From positions 1 through 64,000 of IMG/VR virus record IMGVR_UViG_3300050821_004459: DNA of 64,000 bases. One strand, 5' to 3'. Under the pieces are notes generated by a model. That model was not told the DNA's origin, did not search any database, and saw only the letters and a list, made by a program, of their open reading frames with translations. The translations under genes and the position numbers were made by a program. The number at the start of each line of letters is the position of its first letter. Positions within the stretch are counted from its first letter, which is position 1. The DNA comes from a virus. Below, one piece after another: positions 54,797 through 63,750 of this stretch.

Positions 54797-55740
54797 TAGA
54801 ACACCTGTCCTGCTGTAAGGTTCCTATTCATTGCGACGACGAAAGAACAGTACGTAAATGTACCAGTCGTAACTACCTTTAGGAATTCATCTACAGTGGT
54901 AGTGTTTGATACAGACTGGCGGAATCCCCCGATTGCTGTCTGCGATCCGAAGTCCATCAGCGTCGAGTAAGTACCACCCGAGGTAGTGGCATGTGTGATT
55001 GTAATGTCTACCGATGTTCCGACAAAGTCCAGTATCTCTAGGTAAGCCTGAGCCCCAAAGTTAGTCGCAGCACCCTGGTCGACTGCGCCTCCGACAGTCG
55101 CTGCAGTATCCGTCCGAATACCAGATGTTAGGAGGGTTCCCCACTCATACCCGAATCCGCTTGCGTCCACCTCTACCTGGAATGTCAGGTTGCCGTTGGT
55201 ATCGCGCGTGCCATCGTAGTTCAGCTGAACCCCGGTCATGCAAGCAGCAGGGTTGCCAACAGCAGTGCCACGAGCATACATGCAAACCGTATTCCCCCGG
55301 GGAAGCGGAGCCAATGCATTGTGCATAGCACCAACAGCAATCCAGTTCCATGTGGGAGCTGACGAGTACGTCATGGCGATACTCGCGGAAGCAGGGAGGA
55401 GGTAGGTGCCAGCTGCAGTGCCAGCAGTTACGCCATTAATAGACACATTCGTCACAGTCCCGGTAATAGTTACCAGTACGGCGAAATTGTATGTGCTAAC
55501 ATACGGCACCGTGCTCCCGGGAACAAGCGGATTTGTAACTGTTGTCGCATCCTCGAACAGCGATGTGAACTTCATAGTGCCAGAGCGAAGACCGAATAGC
55601 CGCGCCTCCGCAGACTGCTTGATTGATGTAGCCTCAAGGACGGCAATGGCTCCGCTGATCGAGTCAAGGGAGGCAATGTCTCCAGACAGATCAAAACCGC
55701 CAATGTAGAAGTTGTCGCCTAGGCCTGACTGCTTTGCCAT
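54796..55740 (-). CDS. Major tail protein candidate (314 aa)
   Basis: MAKQSGLGDNFYIGGFDLSG, then IAVLEATSIKQSAEARLFGL and GTMKFTSLFEDA fit actinophage major tail proteins. A beta-rich insert at about 90-180 (VSINGVTAGTAAGTYLLPAS) and a C-terminal lectin-like sandwich (TSVDITITHATTSGGTYSTL) resemble extra surface domains. Upstream is the giant repeat protein with a tail-terminator domain, a normal gene order. Confidence 0.75.
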   Translation of the reverse strand: MAKQSGLGDNFYIGGFDLSGDIASLDSISGAIAVLEATSIKQSAEARLFGLRSGTMKFTSLFEDATTVTNPLVPGSTVPYVSTYNFAVLVTITGTVTNVSINGVTAGTAAGTYLLPASASIAMTYSSAPTWNWIAVGAMHNALAPLPRGNTVCMYARGTAVGNPAACMTGVQLNYDGTRDTNGNLTFQVEVDASGFGYEWGTLLTSGIRTDTAATVGGAVDQGAATNFGAQAYLEILDFVGTSVDITITHATTSGGTYSTLMDFGSQTAIGGFRQSVSNTTTVDEFLKVVTTGTFTYCSFVVAMNRNLTAGQVF

Positions 55741-55752
55741 TGCACCCTCTCC

Positions 55753-58700
55753 TTACGATATCTGCGCATACATGTCGTTTATAATTACGGGAATGGTAAC
55801 AGTCATAACTCGGTACATATGCCTGTCGATTTCTACATAACCGGCCTGGGCCGAAAGAGATGTCCCTGTCATCCCAAGTAGGTCCAGCGCTCTGACATCA
55901 TCATTACCGCCGAGCTGGAAATCATTGGACAGATCATTCATCAGCTCAGCCGTAGCCGCTGTAATATTAGGGTCTATCATGTCAAACGGCTGTGATGTCA
56001 TAGACGCATATATTCTCTCCTGTAGAATCAGCATGCCGCTGGTAGCTGACTGGCCGGAGCTATTAACAGGAGTTATTGCCTGCACCCATATCGAGCAAGT
56101 AATGCCATTGCCAGGAGCACTCTTTGGCTCGTGCCCATTTACGCTGTCAAAACGCCCGCTATTCTGAGCGTGACTCTGCAGTCGATCAATAATGTCATTT
56201 ATTTCTGCATCACTGAATGGCACGATTATGTCTACCGTTTCTCCCACGGGCCTACCCATGCCACCTTGGACAAGGGACATTGCAGCATTCCCGGTGAAAC
56301 TCAGATCAGCACGGAAAGTGCCGGCACCACCAAATATCGATACATTCGGTCCCACTCCTGGCACATTACTTGGACCCGATGGCGTACCGGACCCGCCAAG
56401 GATATTGACCAGAGCCGCCATGCCCTGTACATTTGCGCTGGCAGCAAGCTGTCCTATTCCAGCCTGTACGAATACATGGCCGCCAGTGCCATTAACATTG
56501 GCATTCGGGAAGTACCCTACTCCGCCATCTACACTTACTAGCGCGCCAACTCCGATTACATTGGCGTTGCCCTCGAATGTCCCGATTCCAGCTATGACAT
56601 GCTGCTGGGCCCCGGTACCGGTTACATGCTGGTCCGTCAGGAAGGTGCCGGCGCCACCAGTTACATCTACTAGCGCACCGGTGCCAGTCACCGAACCACT
56701 ACCGGACGGATTACCAATCCCGCCAGTAACCGCGACTAGGGCACCAGTGCCAGCTGTAGACCCAGATCCCGTGGCCACTCCAGCACCACCGGTGACCGAA
56801 ACTAGGCTGCCAGCTCCAGTGACTACCCCAGCACCCGTCGGGATACCGGTACCGGCTGTCGCTACTACTATTGCACCAGTACCTGCAATTATCGCAGAAC
56901 CGGTAGCCGCACCAGACCCTCCAGCAACATCTACCAAAGCGCCGGTAGCCGCGACCGCCCCGGATCCAGAAACTGTACCAGAGCCGCCAGTTACATCTAC
57001 TGTAGCGCCTACCCCGGTGACAATTCCTGAACCAGACGGGCTGCCTATTCCGCCAGTAACATCTACGAGCGCGCCCGAGCCTGCTACATTCGCTGAGCCG
57101 GATGGCACGCCAATGCCACCGAGTATTGAAACGGCAGCCCCGACGCCGGTATTGTTCTGGTCCGATCGAAGTGAGCCTGCCCCGCCAGAAACGTCGACGA
57201 GTGCGCCGACTCCTGTAACGTTGGCGTATCCAGCCGGGGTCCCAATCCCGGCAATTACACCGACTAGCGCCCCGACGCCAGTTATGTTAGCATTGGGAGC
57301 AGTGCCAGTAGCTGTTCCCGCCCCGCCAATTACATTTACCAGTGCGCCCGTGCCGGTGGGATTTGCCGACCCTGATAGGGCGCCCGATCCGCCGGTTACC
57401 GCTACCGTTGCTCCGACGCCAGTGACATTCGATCCGCCACCGGCTGCACCAATACCACCAGTTACATCTACCGTCGCCCCAACACCGGTAACCCCGGCTG
57501 AAGCAGAGAAGGTGCCTGTGCCACCAGTTACATCTACTAGCGCACCGGTGCCCGTTATCTTCTGGTCGGAACGGAGAGATCCTGCTCCGCCAGTTACATC
57601 GACTATTGCGCCGACCCCGGGTACATTGGCCGACCCGGCAAGTACTCCTATGCCGCCAGAAACATCGACTAGCGCGCCGACCCCGGTAACATTACCATAA
57701 CCGGCCGGGGAGCCAGTACCCCCGGTTACGTCGACTAGCGCACCGACACCGACTACATTGGCCGATCCAGATACCGCGCCTGCACCGCCGGTAACATCTA
57801 CTAGCGCCCCGACGCCCGTTACATTTGCGCTAGGTGAAGTACCGGTGGCTGTGCCTATTCCGCCAGTTACATCTACGAGCGCCCCGACGCCCGTGATCTT
57901 CTGGTCGGATGTATTTGTACCTGCACCACCAATAACCGAAACTAGCGCGCCAACGCCTGTTACGTTTGCAGATCCAATTAGAGTGCCAGAGCCACCATTG
58001 ATATGTACCGCAGCTCCGACGCCCGTAACAGAGCCACTGCCGGATGGAGTGCCTATCCCTCCGGTTACATCGACTAGCGCGCCGACTCCGGTAACCGGTG
58101 CAGAACCGCTCGCTGCACCAACGCCCCCGGTAACGTCAATTATTGCGCCAGTACCGGTGATTTTCTGGTCAGAGCGAAGTGAGCCAATGCCCCCGGTGAT
58201 ATCTACTAGCGCGCCAACCCCGGTTACATTAGCAGGACCGGACGGAGTGCCAACTCCACCGATTATATCTACCAGTGCCCCGACGCCCGTAACCGGAGCG
58301 GAACCGGATGGGGAACCGACCCCGCCAGTTACATCGACTAGTGCTCCGACGCCTGTTATTTTCTGATCAGACGTATTTGTGCCGGAACCGCCAGTTACAT
58401 CTATTAGCGCCCCAACGCCCGTTACGTTGGCATCACCCTCGAATACTCCGACTCCGCCAGTAATGTCTACTAGCGCGCCAACGCCGGTAACATTGGCAGG
58501 TGTACTGATAACTACAGGCGGGAGCGGCGGAAGCGAGTAATGCGTCTTCCAGGCTGCCGGGGAATTGCGACCGGGCGGGGCCAATTGCGGGATCGTCGCA
58601 TAGATCGGCACGCCTATGGCCATAATGCAGGAGCCAGGGACGTCATCAGCGGGCGACTGCGTAAATGTAGGCTGCACGAGGCCAGGGCCAACGCTAGTGG

Positions 58701-59295
58701 CATAGGCATCAATCGTGTCGCCGGTGTTGATAATTGTCCAGCCAGAAGTTACCCCTGTGAACTCTCCATTAAGGTCGGAAGTCGATACTACAGCGGTCCC
58801 ATTGCCCTTCATGCCAATGCCGGGCACCGTATAGCTGGACACAACCGATGCAAGAACATTGGTAGCTGCTGCATTTAGAATAACAGCATTCGGCGGTATC
58901 CCGCTGAATTCTATTACGCCAGCCTCAGACCAGCTTGTGGGAGTCGTAGTAAAGGTGACTGTAACAGAAGTGAATGCCTTAGTGGCACCATTATTATTAG
59001 ATGGAAGACAGGTAGCAATAGTAGTGAATGCATATAGTGTATTTGCAGAGTCATATACACCTGCACAAGGCGGATTCTGGTTGAGAGGGGTAGCAGTAGT
59101 ATATGTCCAGTTGTTAGTCCCTCCGGATGCATTATCAGATACAGAGCTAAGGCTGATCGGGTTATTGCCGGTCATCCACGCAGTGATTGCAGCAAAGTAC
59201 GTGTCATTGGCCGTACCCGTTATCGAGATGACTAGTGACGCACTCGAATTGCCGTTGCTAGATTGAAACTGTACGAATGTCGCCACTAATGTCAC
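55753..59295 (-). CDS. Giant repeat protein fused to a tail-terminator-like domain (1180 aa)
   Basis: GTG start with GGAGGGAGG upstream. Residues 1-265 form a Ser/Thr/Asn-rich beta domain (TFVQFQSSNGNSSASLVISI, FSGIPPNAVILNAAATNVL), like virion surface proteins. Residues about 267-1015 are 34 tandem copies of a 22-residue unit with consensus NVTGVGALVDVTGGxGxxxG. The last 165 residues (IVPFSDAEINDIIDRLQSHA, SAPGNGITCSIWVQAITPV, AGYVEIDRHMYRVMTVTIPV) resemble tail terminator/completion proteins. The repeats probably make a beta-solenoid or flexible Gly-rich fibre. A separate internal start for the terminator domain near 56245 is possible. Confidence 0.8.
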   Translation of the reverse strand: MTLVATFVQFQSSNGNSSASLVISITGTANDTYFAAITAWMTGNNPISLSSVSDNASGGTNNWTYTTATPLNQNPPCAGVYDSANTLYAFTTIATCLPSNNNGATKAFTSVTVTFTTTPTSWSEAGVIEFSGIPPNAVILNAAATNVLASVVSSYTVPGIGMKGNGTAVVSTSDLNGEFTGVTSGWTIINTGDTIDAYATSVGPGLVQPTFTQSPADDVPGSCIMAIGVPIYATIPQLAPPGRNSPAAWKTHYSLPPLPPVVISTPANVTGVGALVDITGGVGVFEGDANVTGVGALIDVTGGSGTNTSDQKITGVGALVDVTGGVGSPSGSAPVTGVGALVDIIGGVGTPSGPANVTGVGALVDITGGIGSLRSDQKITGTGAIIDVTGGVGAASGSAPVTGVGALVDVTGGIGTPSGSGSVTGVGAAVHINGGSGTLIGSANVTGVGALVSVIGGAGTNTSDQKITGVGALVDVTGGIGTATGTSPSANVTGVGALVDVTGGAGAVSGSANVVGVGALVDVTGGTGSPAGYGNVTGVGALVDVSGGIGVLAGSANVPGVGAIVDVTGGAGSLRSDQKITGTGALVDVTGGTGTFSASAGVTGVGATVDVTGGIGAAGGGSNVTGVGATVAVTGGSGALSGSANPTGTGALVNVIGGAGTATGTAPNANITGVGALVGVIAGIGTPAGYANVTGVGALVDVSGGAGSLRSDQNNTGVGAAVSILGGIGVPSGSANVAGSGALVDVTGGIGSPSGSGIVTGVGATVDVTGGSGTVSGSGAVAATGALVDVAGGSGAATGSAIIAGTGAIVVATAGTGIPTGAGVVTGAGSLVSVTGGAGVATGSGSTAGTGALVAVTGGIGNPSGSGSVTGTGALVDVTGGAGTFLTDQHVTGTGAQQHVIAGIGTFEGNANVIGVGALVSVDGGVGYFPNANVNGTGGHVFVQAGIGQLAASANVQGMAALVNILGGSGTPSGPSNVPGVGPNVSIFGGAGTFRADLSFTGNAAMSLVQGGMGRPVGETVDIIVPFSDAEINDIIDRLQSHAQNSGRFDSVNGHEPKSAPGNGITCSIWVQAITPVNSSGQSATSGMLILQERIYASMTSQPFDMIDPNITAATAELMNDLSNDFQLGGNDDVRALDLLGMTGTSLSAQAGYVEIDRHMYRVMTVTIPVIINDMYAQIS
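56250..58494 (-). repeat. About 34 tandem 66-bp repeats inside the giant protein gene
   Basis: Each unit encodes about 22 residues around G-V-G-A-L-V-D-V-T-G-G. Nucleotide identity between copies is moderate, with recurring GTAACATCTACTAGCGC-like words on the + strand. Copies 10 and 18 carry three extra residues. Two sub-types alternate, one with S-D-Q-K-I between units and one with G-S-A-N-V, hinting at expansion by block duplication. Confidence 0.9.
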
Positions 59296-59311
59296 CTCCC
59301 TCCGCTATCGA

Positions 59312-59929
59312 TTAGTCGAGAGCTTCGACAATCCACTCTGTACACTGAATGGTAGCATTTGCCCCGGCCAGAGTAGCAGCCAAGCCAATCCCCGTAACCT
59401 GCGTTGTGTCTATGCCTAGCGCAGTTTCGCCGGTGATGTTTGGCATGGGCAAAACCGTGTTCCCTGCGCTTCCAAGCGCGACCGGGTTAGCCGGTACAGA
59501 AGAGGAAATTTCAAGCCATGCCTGCGTCGAAACGCTACCCGAGGTTCCGCTGCCGACTGCTGTGCATCGCAAAGTAGCATCCATATGCCACTGCAGACCA
59601 GTTACAGAACCCGTGCCGGTAGTGAGGCCAACAGTGGTGGCGAACGTTGTATATGTGTTGTTGTTGCCCTTGTTGCAACGTAGGAGCCAGGTTGCTGTTG
59701 TGCTTGTGCCCGTTGTGGTCATGTATCCGCGTGCCATACAGCGGATAACAAGTCCGGGATACCATCCGAGCGGCTGACCATCTGGGTTAACCGATGCCAC
59801 ATCGGATGTTAGAGCCGCAGCCTGACAGGGAGATATCGTAGCGGTAGCAGCGGTGTTGAGAGCAGTGCCGGCCCCGGTTGCCCGCGAGCTGCCGGCATTG
59901 ATCAGAGAGACCCAGCTCTGGTTGGCCAT
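59312..59929 (-). CDS. Virion structural-type protein (205 aa)
   Basis: MANQSWVSLINAGSSRATGA start, Ser/Thr/Ala/Gly-rich beta pattern (GSVTGLQWHMDATLRCTAVG). Reads like a phage surface or decoration protein. Lies just upstream of the giant repeat gene in the late operon. Confidence 0.6.
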   Translation of the reverse strand: MANQSWVSLINAGSSRATGAGTALNTAATATISPCQAAALTSDVASVNPDGQPLGWYPGLVIRCMARGYMTTTGTSTTATWLLRCNKGNNNTYTTFATTVGLTTGTGSVTGLQWHMDATLRCTAVGSGTSGSVSTQAWLEISSSVPANPVALGSAGNTVLPMPNITGETALGIDTTQVTGIGLAATLAGANATIQCTEWIVEALD

Positions 59930-59930
59930 G

Positions 59931-60404
59931 CTAAATCGATTCCCAAGACGCTAGGCCATAAGTTGGGTCGATCGTGTACGTCCAGTTACCGGCGGTAGAT
60001 GTTACCGTCTGCCCGAAGTCGATGATTGCGACCACAGGGTAGGAAGCATCAGCCGATCCAACCAATGTGGTATATATGAACCCGCTGGCAGCCGCGAGGG
60101 TAATCGTCGAGCCGAAGCTGATTGGGCTAGTGCAAGTCCACTTTTCATACTGGGCGGTGGTCCCAGTTCCAACTGCAAGTGACGCAAGGCTGACTCTTGC
60201 ATAGCCACCCGTGCTCACTTCCGTGTATGCACCGGTAATCGATGACACAAACTGGTATGCCCACTGTGTAGCACCCCAGGTGGCCGCCGCAGACGTGCAG
60301 AGGCCCATTTTGAATGCACCAGCGGTGGCAGATGTTAGGTTGATGGAGCCCGCATTTATCAGGCTCTGTGCATACGGGTAAACGTGCGAGGTAACAACGG
60401 CCAT
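59931..60404 (-). CDS. Virion structural-type protein (157 aa)
   Basis: Contains AGAFKMGLCTSAAATWGATQ and GGYARVSLASLAVGTGTTAQ, then VVAIIDFGQTVTSTAGNWTY. This layout (short beta-sandwich with the phrase G-Y-x-R) is common in phage tail/capsid accessory proteins. Two bases separate it from the next gene. Confidence 0.6.
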   Translation of the reverse strand: MAVVTSHVYPYAQSLINAGSINLTSATAGAFKMGLCTSAAATWGATQWAYQFVSSITGAYTEVSTGGYARVSLASLAVGTGTTAQYEKWTCTSPISFGSTITLAAASGFIYTTLVGSADASYPVVAIIDFGQTVTSTAGNWTYTIDPTYGLASWESI

Positions 60405-60419
60405 TACATAATGCTCCTA

Positions 60420-60779
60420 TCAGGATAGATTACCGGGAACCATGAGGCCGCTTCCAGCAGCACGCTCCATAGCCGTCTTCTCACGAACCCCGAGGTGCTG
60501 CATGCATGTTGGTAGTGCAACACAAGCCATTATCATCTGGCCACCTACTACCTGCTGCTGCCAGGCAGCAGCGTTCGTTATGGCAGGTCGAACGGAATCT
60601 GAGTATGATGGCTCTTGCCCATCGGGCTGACCACTCTCTATCCACTTGTTCCTGGCAAGCACATATTCAGAAACGCAAGACAGGCACATCGGGTAAGTCG
60701 CTGCGGAAATTACCTCGCCCTCGATGATCCTCTCATCCATGATCTTGCCATTGTAACTAAACAGATTCCGCTCGGTCAC
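60420..60779 (-). CDS. Hypothetical protein (119 aa), GTG start
   Basis: MCLSCVSEYVLARNKWIESG gives a C-x2-C, and MACVALPTCMQHLGV a second pair, so a zinc site is plausible. Sits between structural genes, so may be a virion or chaperone protein. Confidence 0.55.
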   Translation of the reverse strand: MTERNLFSYNGKIMDERIIEGEVISAATYPMCLSCVSEYVLARNKWIESGQPDGQEPSYSDSVRPAITNAAAWQQQVVGGQMIMACVALPTCMQHLGVREKTAMERAAGSGLMVPGNLS

Positions 60780-60791
60780 TGTATCCTCTTC

Positions 60792-61262
60792 TCAGTAGTC
60801 ATTGATTTCACGTATGTAAGGCTGTATCTCTGTATATGCGATATCCGGTGTTGCTGAATCAACAATCTGAGTCATTTTCCGGAAGGTGTGGTATCCCGGG
60901 AACCGGCCGCCCATGCCACGCTTGACGCGCCCCGGGTAAAAGAATGTATTGCCAACTGCCACACCCTCAATCCATGGGCCATATATCAGGTCATCTCCAA
61001 CAACAAGCTCTGAATCTTGCGTGTCGCGCCTGGTGTGAATAGACGCTACTAGAGCGCCAGCATTCGGCGGAATCGGATTATGTCTGGGATCACCGCCATT
61101 ATTCCCAAGATACATGTACTGCGTCGGCAGGCAAGCTCGAATCAGGTTAACGCTCATGTCTCCGAGTACACCCTCAAGATGCACCTTGTATCTGTGTATT
61201 ATGCCGGGAACGATACCAGCCGGTATTGATCCCCGCAGAGTAACGTCGATGTATATCGTCAT
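60792..61262 (-). CDS. Neck/tail-completion-type protein (156 aa)
   Basis: Starts MTIYIDVTLRGSIPAGIVPG. Internal PPNAGALVASIHTRRDTQDS and VAVGNTFFYPGRVKRGMGGR suggest the minor tail/neck proteins that sit between the connector and tail terminator genes in siphoviruses. Assignment by position and style. Confidence 0.55.
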   Translation of the reverse strand: MTIYIDVTLRGSIPAGIVPGIIHRYKVHLEGVLGDMSVNLIRACLPTQYMYLGNNGGDPRHNPIPPNAGALVASIHTRRDTQDSELVVGDDLIYGPWIEGVAVGNTFFYPGRVKRGMGGRFPGYHTFRKMTQIVDSATPDIAYTEIQPYIREINDY

Positions 61263-61576
61263 GGAGTCGCCTGCTCGCTAATGCTAGCAATAGACTCTTT
61301 GGTTATCTGCCTACGCCCGGGGTGATCAGGGTGATGCTTCCTGCACAAGTTATATGTGAGACCTTTCGATGCATCAAAGAATTCATGGTGACCTACTCTC
61401 CAGCACCACCTGGCGTGACAATTATGTTTCTTGTAAACTGCTACAAGCGCGCCAACAATAGTGACCTCGGCTATGTCACTACCGAAACCAGACCAGAAGT
61501 TATAGTTAGGTGGCGCACCAGAAGTGTTCTCGCTTCCGGTCATATACGATAGCCAGTGCTGTATAATGTGCCACAT
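61259..61576 (-). CDS. Small membrane protein with Cys/His C-terminus (105 aa)
   Basis: A hydrophobic segment FGSDIAEVTIVGALVAVYKK is followed by NCHARWCWRVGHHEFFDASK and LCRKHHPDHPG, giving C-x4-C plus several His residues that may bind zinc. It resembles small membrane proteins in actinophage structural modules. ATGA overlap with the next gene. Confidence 0.55.
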   Translation of the reverse strand: MWHIIQHWLSYMTGSENTSGAPPNYNFWSGFGSDIAEVTIVGALVAVYKKHNCHARWCWRVGHHEFFDASKGLTYNLCRKHHPDHPGRRQITKESIASISEQATP

Positions 61577-62001
61577 TATGTGTAACTACCCGCCCATGCC
61601 AGGAGTCCAGCGCCGATAATTACACCATAGGTGATTAGAACTGCCTTGACACCCTTTTCGGGGCGCAGTCTAGATATCGCTGCGCCTACCAAAATAACTA
61701 GAAGCGCTGCTAGTGCAAATGCTAGTATTCCTCTTGTAAATATAAATGGCACGCACGGCAAAGTACAGGCAACTAGGGTCGCTAGGCCACAGGAGACTGC
61801 AGGCCAGAACCCGGTCTTGTCATCGCTGCTACTAAGGTATAGGGCCGCGAACATACCCACTAGCTCACCGAGACCATCACCAAGTCCTGCGTGCCATATC
61901 GCAGTCTGATTTCCAGTCAGGCTGGCCATGATCGATACGGCTAGCGTGACACCGTCTGCTGACCCCAGGATGATGGCAATACGCTGCTTGGACATCGTCA
62001 T
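61576..62001 (-). CDS. VIT/CCC1-like four-helix membrane protein (141 aa)
   Basis: At least four hydrophobic segments. GSADGVTLAVSIMASLTGNQ followed by a Gly/Ala helix GLGDGLGELVGMFAALYLSS recalls vacuolar iron transporter (VIT/CCC1) transmembrane segments 1 and 2, which use the same D-G-x-T-V opening and Met/Gly-rich second helix. The MTMSKQR start overlaps the connector gene. A metal-transport role is a guess; a membrane-located virion or lysis role is also possible. Confidence 0.5.
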   Translation of the reverse strand: MTMSKQRIAIILGSADGVTLAVSIMASLTGNQTAIWHAGLGDGLGELVGMFAALYLSSSDDKTGFWPAVSCGLATLVACTLPCVPFIFTRGILAFALAALLVILVGAAISRLRPEKGVKAVLITYGVIIGAGLLAWAGSYT

Positions 62002-63128
62002 ATGACTCGGGTCCTTAGCTTGCGGACGTAAATGCTGTCGCCTAGGAGCTGCAGCAGGCCCTGGTATCCGACGCCAGGGGCTGCCTCTGCATTAGACCCA
62101 AGGAAGTTCATTGCCGATCCGGTCTGGGAGTTGTACGTAGGCACCAGGATCGCATAAGCAGACGGTTCGTTCGTGATACCAATCACCGCCGTTGCAATGG
62201 CAACATCCTTTACAAGACCCGGCACCTCACTGATAGAAGCCTGGGTGCCTTGGGTATATGTGGACGGACTTGTGCCCAGAACACCTCTGTTTACCGAAAG
62301 AAGCCTATTAGCCCATATAGTTGGATTATTGTGCGTCGTAAGGACAGAGCCACCCCATCCTCGCTTCACTACAATATTATTGCCATAGATAGTCTGTATC
62401 AGCATCCACTCGGAATCGAGCAGAAGAATCTCGCTCGCCGAGAACTGGGTTCCATCCGGGACAGTGAGTGTGTTATCGTTATTCTGAGCCGAGTTGCCGC
62501 CCGAACCAGTAGTGGCAATACCGGTCGAGATGTAGTTGCAGTCAGTAACGAGCATTCGCTCGCTACCAATTATGAGTACATCCCCAACGCCCGCTCCCGC
62601 GAGCGGCCCAGCGGCCATCTGAACGGTATTCTGGGTTGTGGATGTAATTGCCGCAGCAATCGGCCCACAGGGAGTCGTATTCGTCCAGAACCCAAATGTG
62701 CCGGTGATCCCAATGTCATTCTGCGGCGTAGTGTTATTGCCGAAGGACGAATTGAGATCCCGGCGCAATTGCAGGGAGTTGTACGGCGGACCCTCATTGA
62801 TGGGGTCCATGAAGTAAGTCCCGGTGGGAATGACAACTGGGGTGTCCAGATAAGTCCCGGACACCACGAGCGTCGGCTGCGCAGCCATCTCGTACTGGTC
62901 GAGCCAGAGCCGCCACGGATAGGCATACTGGTAATTTGGCCAGTCAAATACATATGTAGTATCTTCAGGATAGAACTTGCGCTTGCACATGCCATCTACA
63001 GCGCCTGCAGCTGCGACCAGCTTTCGGTCAATCTGCGGCGCTGTGTAAGCGGCAGGCTTGATGTCCAGCGCTCGCATTACCTCTTCGCGAGTGCAGTAGC
63101 ACGGACGAGTTACCGTCGCAATTGCCAT
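61998..63128 (-). CDS. Head-tail connector-type structural protein (376 aa)
   Basis: N-terminal YCTREEVMRALDIKPAAYTA followed by QIDRKLVAAAGAVDGMCKRK is the helical start of gp6-like connector adaptors. The middle is beta-rich with LVVSGTYLDTPVVIPTGTYF, and LLLDSEWMLIQTIYGNNIVV. The C-terminal part has VPGLVKDVAIATAVIGITNE. Place at the head end of the tail module supports this. Confidence 0.7.
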   Translation of the reverse strand: MAIATVTRPCYCTREEVMRALDIKPAAYTAPQIDRKLVAAAGAVDGMCKRKFYPEDTTYVFDWPNYQYAYPWRLWLDQYEMAAQPTLVVSGTYLDTPVVIPTGTYFMDPINEGPPYNSLQLRRDLNSSFGNNTTPQNDIGITGTFGFWTNTTPCGPIAAAITSTTQNTVQMAAGPLAGAGVGDVLIIGSERMLVTDCNYISTGIATTGSGGNSAQNNDNTLTVPDGTQFSASEILLLDSEWMLIQTIYGNNIVVKRGWGGSVLTTHNNPTIWANRLLSVNRGVLGTSPSTYTQGTQASISEVPGLVKDVAIATAVIGITNEPSAYAILVPTYNSQTGSAMNFLGSNAEAAPGVGYQGLLQLLGDSIYVRKLRTRVI

Positions 63129-63204
63129 TCCTGTGCCTTGCTTCCTTGCCGAGAACCCTCTTGGGGTGGGACTGGCTTATATTCAGTTTTGGGCTATCTT
63201 GTGA

Positions 63205-63750
63205 TCACTTGCCTCGCACGGAACGAGCCCTCAGGATCTCTGACCTAGCTTCTGCGATCTGCCCCTTGAGCGCAGGATCTGTGAGGTCGGCTTCATCGAG
63301 TAGCTCATCTGCCATGTCGTAATCCTCGGCATCAAAAGCCTCGCGAGCCAGGTGAAGCATATCAGCAGCAGTCTTCTTTTCCTCAGTAGTCGCCGGTATA
63401 GCCGGAGTCACCGACATTTCGTCCGCCGAAGAGTCCTTGGGGCTCAGCTGGCCTTGTCCAATCTCTTGGGTACTGCCATCCGTCGAAGGAGCAGTAGAGG
63501 ATTGTGCTGGGTCCATTGGAGGGTCCTGTGCGAAGGGGTTCTCCGCATATTGGGCAGGCGATTGGATCAACTGATCCGTTTCCCGGGCTACGGAGCCACT
63601 CCATTCTGGCTTGCTTGCGGATGTCGAGAAGCTGGTACCAGCTGATGGTTCACCACCGCCCTGCCTGAAGAAAAGATCAGGCTCTCGTTTCACGTCTGCG
63701 TTACTAGGTCCGCTTGCATTGCTAACACGAGGCACTATCTTTTTCCCCAA
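63205..63750 (-). CDS. Acidic hypothetical protein (181 aa), start uncertain
   Basis: TTG at 63750 or GTG at 63735 could start the frame. The middle is Ser/Pro/Gln-rich low complexity. The C-terminal 65 residues (ADMLHLAREAFDAEDYDMAD, ELLDEADLTDP) form a convincing helical domain and could be made alone from ATG 63417. A zinc-ribbon gene is nested in another frame. Possible scaffold-like role by position. Confidence 0.5.
   Translation of the reverse strand: MGKKIVPRVSNASGPSNADVKREPDLFFRQGGGEPSAGTSFSTSASKPEWSGSVARETDQLIQSPAQYAENPFAQDPPMDPAQSSTAPSTDGSTQEIGQGQLSPKDSSADEMSVTPAIPATTEEKKTAADMLHLAREAFDAEDYDMADELLDEADLTDPALKGQIAEARSEILRARSVRGK
63383..63604 (-). CDS. Zinc-ribbon protein nested in another frame (73 aa)
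   Basis: ATG at 63604. ACPICGEPLRTGPSNGPSTI followed by LYCSFDGWQYPRDW is a well-formed ribbon (C-x2-C and a following C with W-Q-Y-P-R-D-W) much like small zinc proteins of actinophage structural modules. The overlapping frame is low-complexity here, so this frame may be the principal one. Confidence 0.55.
   Translation of the reverse strand: MEWLRSPGNGSVDPIACPICGEPLRTGPSNGPSTILYCSFDGWQYPRDWTRPAEPQGLFGGRNVGDSGYTGDY

Noticed and set aside
56192-58366. Long Pro/Thr/Ala-rich frames on the + strand opposite the giant repeat gene
   Set aside because: They are antisense shadows of the 66-bp repeat: periodic DNA without stops gives an open opposite frame. No start context and wrong direction for the late operon.
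55753-59295. CRISPR array in the repeat region
   Set aside because: The 66-bp units are contiguous, coding and without unique spacers; they keep a protein reading frame through all copies.
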